Under the pieces are notes generated by a model that ran no database searches, had not been told where the DNA came from, and saw only the letters and a list, made by a program, of their open reading frames with translations. From positions 88,457 to 152,456 of the forward strand of contig JAFSPG010000001.1 in NCBI GenBank assembly GCA_017443025.1: a DNA stretch of 64,000 nt, given 5' to 3'. Below are positions 60,652 to 64,000 of the stretch, piece after piece (position 1 is the first letter of the stretch; each line of letters starts with the position of its first letter). The position numbers were made by a program, and so were the translations under genes. This DNA is from Bacteroidales bacterium. Lineage in GTDB: Bacteria > Bacteroidota > Bacteroidia > Bacteroidales > UBA932.

Positions 60652-63486
60652 ATGAAAAAAATACTTATATCCTTTAGCGTTCTGCTCACGTGCCTTTACG
60701 CGTGGGCAGACGGCATTAGTAGCTTCAGTGATCTGCAGGCTTTCATAGAGGCCGCTAACAAGGGCGAAAGCCTCATGGCCTGGTGTAACGCCGATACGGT
60801 GGTTGTGCTTACCGCCGATATCGATATGTCCAAGGCCAAGAAACTGCCGCAGGTCGTAAAGTTCTCCGACAAGTTCGACGGCCAGGGCCACAAGCTTAAA
60901 AACTGGAAGTCCCAGCGCGGCCTCTTCGGTGAAATCACAAAGAAGGGCATCGTAGCAGGAATCGTGATTGATGCTTCCTGTTCGCTGAACTCTTCGAGCA
61001 AAGGCGATGATTTCTACGCCGGCTTTATCGCCGACAAGAATTATGGCGTTGTCAAGAATTGTATCAACTATGGTAAAGTCAGCCACAAGTGCGGCTACAA
61101 CATGTCTGCAATCGGCGTCGGAGGCCTGGTTGGATACAACCGCCACGCTATAACGAATTGCGCCAATTACGGCGAAATTTCGGCCGATGTCTCCGGAGTC
61201 AACAAGGAAGATGCCTTCATATCCCTCGGCGGTATTGCCGGTCTGGGAGCAGGCAAGGCTAAATACGCCAGTGTCATCGCCCACTGTGTCAATGAAGGTG
61301 AAGTCAAGGCTATATCCAACCTTGCCGTCATATGCTGTGGAGGTATGATTGGCAATGCAAACCGTACCTCTCTCAAGTACAACGACAACCGCGGCAAGAT
61401 TTCGGCCGACATCAGGGCTGCCGAAGACGGCGGCACCAAAGGTGTTGCCAAGGTCGGCGGCATGGCTGGACAGACCAAAACCACTATTATTCGCTGCTAT
61501 AACTACGGTGCAATCAGCACTGTTGGAGAGTGCGGAGGATATACCGGAGGTATTGTGGGTATTCCTCACGAGTCCCTCGTTATTGCCGACTGCATCAACT
61601 ACGGCCCGGTCAAGGCCGAGGGTGAGCAGCCTTCGCAGGTTGGCGGCATAGCCGGCAACGTCGGAAGGCCTGTCCACATCCGAGGCTGCATCAATTACGG
61701 CGAGATTCGCTTTGACGGCGTGAGCTCGCGCGCGAGGAGCACGGCGGGCGGCATTGTGGGCAGTATCTACTGCCCCAAGAGCCAGACGGCCGGCGCCTAT
61801 GTGCGCGAGTGCTACAACCACGGCAATATCAGCGCAGGCAGCGGCGGCAACAAGTATGACGCTTCCAACCGCAATGCTATCCACGCCGGCGGTGTCGTGG
61901 CTTACGCAGAGGCCCGTCCCGAGCTCCGCGCTTTCGTCTCTGACTGCTTCAACGACGGTAAGGTCTCCTGCGCTTCAGGGCGCAAGGGCGACATTGTCGG
62001 CAATGCAGTGAACGTAAAGACCGGCGGCGCAGCTGCCCAGGATTTCGCACAGGCCGTCAAGCCGAAGGCCGACGGCACCAATCTCTGGGGCCGCGTCACC
62101 ACTCCTGAGGGCAAGGGCATTGAAGGCATCATCGTTACCGACGGCCGCCAGTGCGTAAAGACTGCCGCCGACGGCAGTTACGCGATGACAAGCGACCTTA
62201 AGGTTACTCGCTTTGTATATCTGAGCCTTCCTGCAAACGTTGAGATTCCCCTTCGCGACGGGCGTCCGCAGATGTTCCGCCGCATTCCTCACAATGCAGA
62301 GGCCGCTACGGCAGATTTCCAGCTCAAACCCCGCGAAGCATCCAAGGATTACACCGTGCTGATGATTGCCGACCCTCAGGTGCGCCCCTACGGCTGGGAT
62401 ACCTCCATGGAGCGCTGGGACGATACCGTGGCTCCTGACGCCGAGGCATTCCGCGCTTCCTGCAGCGGCGAAGTCTATTCAATCAACCTCGGCGACCTCG
62501 TTTACAACGAGATGCCCGCCTGGGATGATTATCTCGACGTTGCAGCCAAGATCAAGTGCCCGACCTTCAACGTTATCGGCAACCACGACTACGACCAGAA
62601 CACCCTCTTCGAAATTGAGCAGGGTAACGTCTATTTCGAGACCTACGTGGGTCCGGAGCACTATTCCTTCGACCTCGGCGACATCCATTATGTCGTGATG
62701 AACAACATCATGTACGACCGTCCGTCGGTTGACTCCAAGTACCTTTACGGACTCGACGACCGCACGCTCGAATGGCTCAAGGCCGACCTTTCGTATATCG
62801 ATAAGGACAGAGTCGTGATGACTTGCAGCCACGGCAATCCTTTCAAGACTCCTAACAAATCCCCCCGCGGCTCGCACAACTTCTACAGCCGCCACTATCG
62901 GGATTACCTGGCGCTCTTCAAGGATTTCAAGGCTGTGTATGCCTGGAACGGCCACTACCACCAGAACTTCTACTACAACTACGCCGGCAAGGATGTGAGG
63001 TTCGGTTCCCCGAACATTCAGTGCATCAGCGTAGCTCGTGCTACCGGAGCCCTGCGCTTCAACCGCCCTATCGCCGCCAAAGGCGAGCCTCAGGGCTATA
63101 TGGTAATGAACGTGCACGGCGACAAAGTTGACTGGTACTACAAGGCTGTAGGTTACGGCAAGGAATACCAGATGAGGGCCTACTCCCCTGCCCAGACCGG
63201 CGATGAGACCGTTAAGGTCAACATTTGGAACTGGTCAGAGGGTTGGAGTATCCCCGAGTGGTACGAGAACGGTGTAAAGGTGGCCGACATGGAGTATTCT
63301 CCCGGCATCGATCCCGCCTATTACGAGATGTTCATGGCTTTCGACAACGAGCGTGACAGGAAGTACTGCCAGCCGGACAAGGAGGCCGTCCTCTTCAAGG
63401 TCACGCCCACTTCCGGCGCCACCTCCGGCGAAATCCGCGTCACCGACATGTTCGGCAACACCTACACCCAAACCGTCGCGCTGTAA
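60652..63486 (+). CDS. GLUG-repeat protein fused to a calcineurin-like phosphoesterase
   Basis: A 944-residue secreted protein (signal about 1-19, ending AWA). Residues about 50-460 are GLUG-type repeats with the regular pattern CINYGxV..GGIVG (for example CANYGEISADVSGVNKEDA, GMAGQTKTTIIRCYNYGAIS). A beta domain (WGRVTTPEGKGIEGIIVTDG, about 478-497) and a metallophosphatase domain follow, with IADPQVRP, NLGDLVYNE, GNHDYDQ, CSHGNPF and GHYHQNF. The C-terminal domain ends in TQTVAL. The second half is a paralogue of the protein at 59005-60642, while the first half resembles the GLUG part of the protein at 56060-58990, so it is a fusion of the two neighbours' designs. It is the last gene of the locus. 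Confidence 0.86.
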   Translation: MKKILISFSVLLTCLYAWADGISSFSDLQAFIEAANKGESLMAWCNADTVVVLTADIDMSKAKKLPQVVKFSDKFDGQGHKLKNWKSQRGLFGEITKKGIVAGIVIDASCSLNSSSKGDDFYAGFIADKNYGVVKNCINYGKVSHKCGYNMSAIGVGGLVGYNRHAITNCANYGEISADVSGVNKEDAFISLGGIAGLGAGKAKYASVIAHCVNEGEVKAISNLAVICCGGMIGNANRTSLKYNDNRGKISADIRAAEDGGTKGVAKVGGMAGQTKTTIIRCYNYGAISTVGECGGYTGGIVGIPHESLVIADCINYGPVKAEGEQPSQVGGIAGNVGRPVHIRGCINYGEIRFDGVSSRARSTAGGIVGSIYCPKSQTAGAYVRECYNHGNISAGSGGNKYDASNRNAIHAGGVVAYAEARPELRAFVSDCFNDGKVSCASGRKGDIVGNAVNVKTGGAAAQDFAQAVKPKADGTNLWGRVTTPEGKGIEGIIVTDGRQCVKTAADGSYAMTSDLKVTRFVYLSLPANVEIPLRDGRPQMFRRIPHNAEAATADFQLKPREASKDYTVLMIADPQVRPYGWDTSMERWDDTVAPDAEAFRASCSGEVYSINLGDLVYNEMPAWDDYLDVAAKIKCPTFNVIGNHDYDQNTLFEIEQGNVYFETYVGPEHYSFDLGDIHYVVMNNIMYDRPSVDSKYLYGLDDRTLEWLKADLSYIDKDRVVMTCSHGNPFKTPNKSPRGSHNFYSRHYRDYLALFKDFKAVYAWNGHYHQNFYYNYAGKDVRFGSPNIQCISVARATGALRFNRPIAAKGEPQGYMVMNVHGDKVDWYYKAVGYGKEYQMRAYSPAQTGDETVKVNIWNWSEGWSIPEWYENGVKVADMEYSPGIDPAYYEMFMAFDNERDRKYCQPDKEAVLFKVTPTSGATSGEIRVTDMFGNTYTQTVAL

Positions 63487-63562
63487 GGGCACATTAACTG
63501 CTCTTCAAACCGAACACACTAACGTTTCTATAAACCAGACTCGACAAATACTTTTAAGCGGC

Positions 63563-63642
63563 GCAGACGTCCCGGTTTTTGGGACGTCTGCTCTGTTTTT
63601 GCCCTATTTCGGCGCCGTCGTCCCAGATTTTGGGACGTCTGC
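63563..63642. repeat. Tandem hairpins sharing a 15-bp core
   Basis: Two inverted repeats sit in line. The first is GCAGACGTCCC (63563-63573) with GGGACGTCTGC (63581-63591), 11 bp, perfect. The second is CGTCCCA (63619-63625) with TGGGACG (63631-63637), 7 bp. Both contain TTTTGGGACGTCTGC. The first is followed by TCTGTTTTTG and may terminate the susC operon. Confidence 0.6.
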
Positions 63643-63800
63643 ACCGATCTTGGCGAGTATGGCGGTAGCCTTCGCGAAGAGGGAAAAAGTTTTCTCGGGC
63701 AGAAAAATGCCCTCGAAACTCTTTTTCCCTCTTCTCCACCATCCCCACGCACAGTAATTTCGAGCTACTCATTCTCTGTCATTTCGACCGACCACTCATT

Positions 63801-63835
63801 GTCATTTCGACCGAGCGAAGCGAGCGGAGAAATCT
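63801..63835 (+). repeat. Dispersed palindromic repeat, copy 2
   Basis: Begins GTCATTTCGACCGAGCGAAG and ends GAGAAATCTTC. It is the plus-strand counterpart of 22954-22987, with one mismatch. A partial copy (GTCATTTCGACCGACC) precedes it at 63778-63793. Confidence 0.7.
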
Positions 63836-63912
63836 TCTTCGCCAATCGTTGCAGGCAGCACACATTTGCGACCCCTCGCATCACGCACAGAAAAAAGGCC
63901 GCACGCGTGACA

Positions 63913-64000
63913 TGAACCCCGAAAGTTAGACAAAAAACTTTCGGGGTTTTGTTATGAAACACAATTACGAGCAGTTATTGCATTACATGCATTTATTGGA
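63913..64000 (+). mobile_element. Probable left end of an IS3-family (IS150-type) element
   Basis: The end TGAACCCCGAAAGTTAGACA resembles IS150-group inverted repeats (TG...CCCC-AAAGTTAGACA). AACCCCGAAAGTT is repeated inverted as AACTTTCGGGGTT (about 63915-63948), and a transposase-like frame begins at 63954. The element runs off the window, so no right end or target duplication can be checked. Confidence 0.5.
63954..64000 (+). CDS. Start of a frame behind the IS-like end (cut by window edge)
   Basis: An ATG at 63954 opens 15 codons (MKHNYEQLLHYMHLL) before the window ends. It lies 6 bp after the inverted repeat of the probable IS end, as a transposase orfA would. Too short for a family call. 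Confidence 0.4.
   Translation, partial: MKHNYEQLLHYMHLL

Noticed and set aside
60634-61884. A 416-codon minus-strand frame opposite the GLUG/phosphoesterase gene
   Set aside because: The repeated GLUG sequence leaves the antisense frame open by bias. The sense protein has signal peptide, repeats and enzyme motifs.

Overview
The window looks like a chromosomal contig from a Bacteroidales bacterium of intermediate G+C. The signs are a SusC/SusD pair, the Bacteroidetes-only families DUF3276 (PUR-like), DUF4301 and DUF5606, a long (313-residue) NusB, promoters of the TTG/TTTG-N19-TAnnTTTG type, and start codons with almost no Shine-Dalgarno sequence. I cannot name genus or species from sequence alone.

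Layout. (1) 1-9038 is accessory. Two AT-rich, membrane-anchored proteins with Nudix-box-like motifs and an archaeal-type ATPase lie beside a 992-residue protein with three AAA+ modules and a divergent 159-residue partner. (2) 9063-37612 is core genome: queuosine precursor genes queC-queD-queE behind a potentially structured leader; rimO; a nusB-yajC-ybbR-coaE cluster; a PUR-like protein, a deaminase and purine nucleoside phosphorylase; zapA followed by a probable 6S RNA and rny; a DsbD-like protein; ffh; a deoxyhypusine-synthase-like gene; pdxB; a DUF721 gene and recF; yebC; and a sodium-pumping methylmalonyl-CoA decarboxylase operon ending at tRNA-Ala(GGC). (3) 37613-48980 is a second accessory island. 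It holds mobile-element relics, an AbiEi/AbiEii pair with a frameshifted toxin, a second copy of the AAA+/small-partner module (now with a phosphoesterase and a 48-codon overlapping ORF), a collapsed clpP relic, a Sel1-repeat gene broken at an 11-G tract, an IS21 istA stub, a two-repeat CRISPR remnant and a DUF4143-type ATPase. (4) 49039-63486 is a SusC/SusD locus whose partner genes are phosphoesterases and BACON/GLUG surface proteins rather than glycoside hydrolases. (5) 63487-64000 holds hairpin repeats, a dispersed repeat and the probable left end of an IS3-like element.

How the parts relate. The best candidate for an undescribed system is the duplicated module. Each copy pairs a three-module AAA+ protein with a small cysteine-containing helical protein encoded divergently, and the two copies flank the core block. 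In copy 1 the AAA+ gene is followed 11 bp later by a membrane Nudix-like gene; in copy 2 the partner side carries a calcineurin-like phosphoesterase. Its function is unknown; a conflict or stress role is only an inference from the setting. The SusCD locus reads as an outer-membrane uptake system for a phosphorylated substrate: phosphate esters would be cleaved at the surface and in the periplasm and the product imported.
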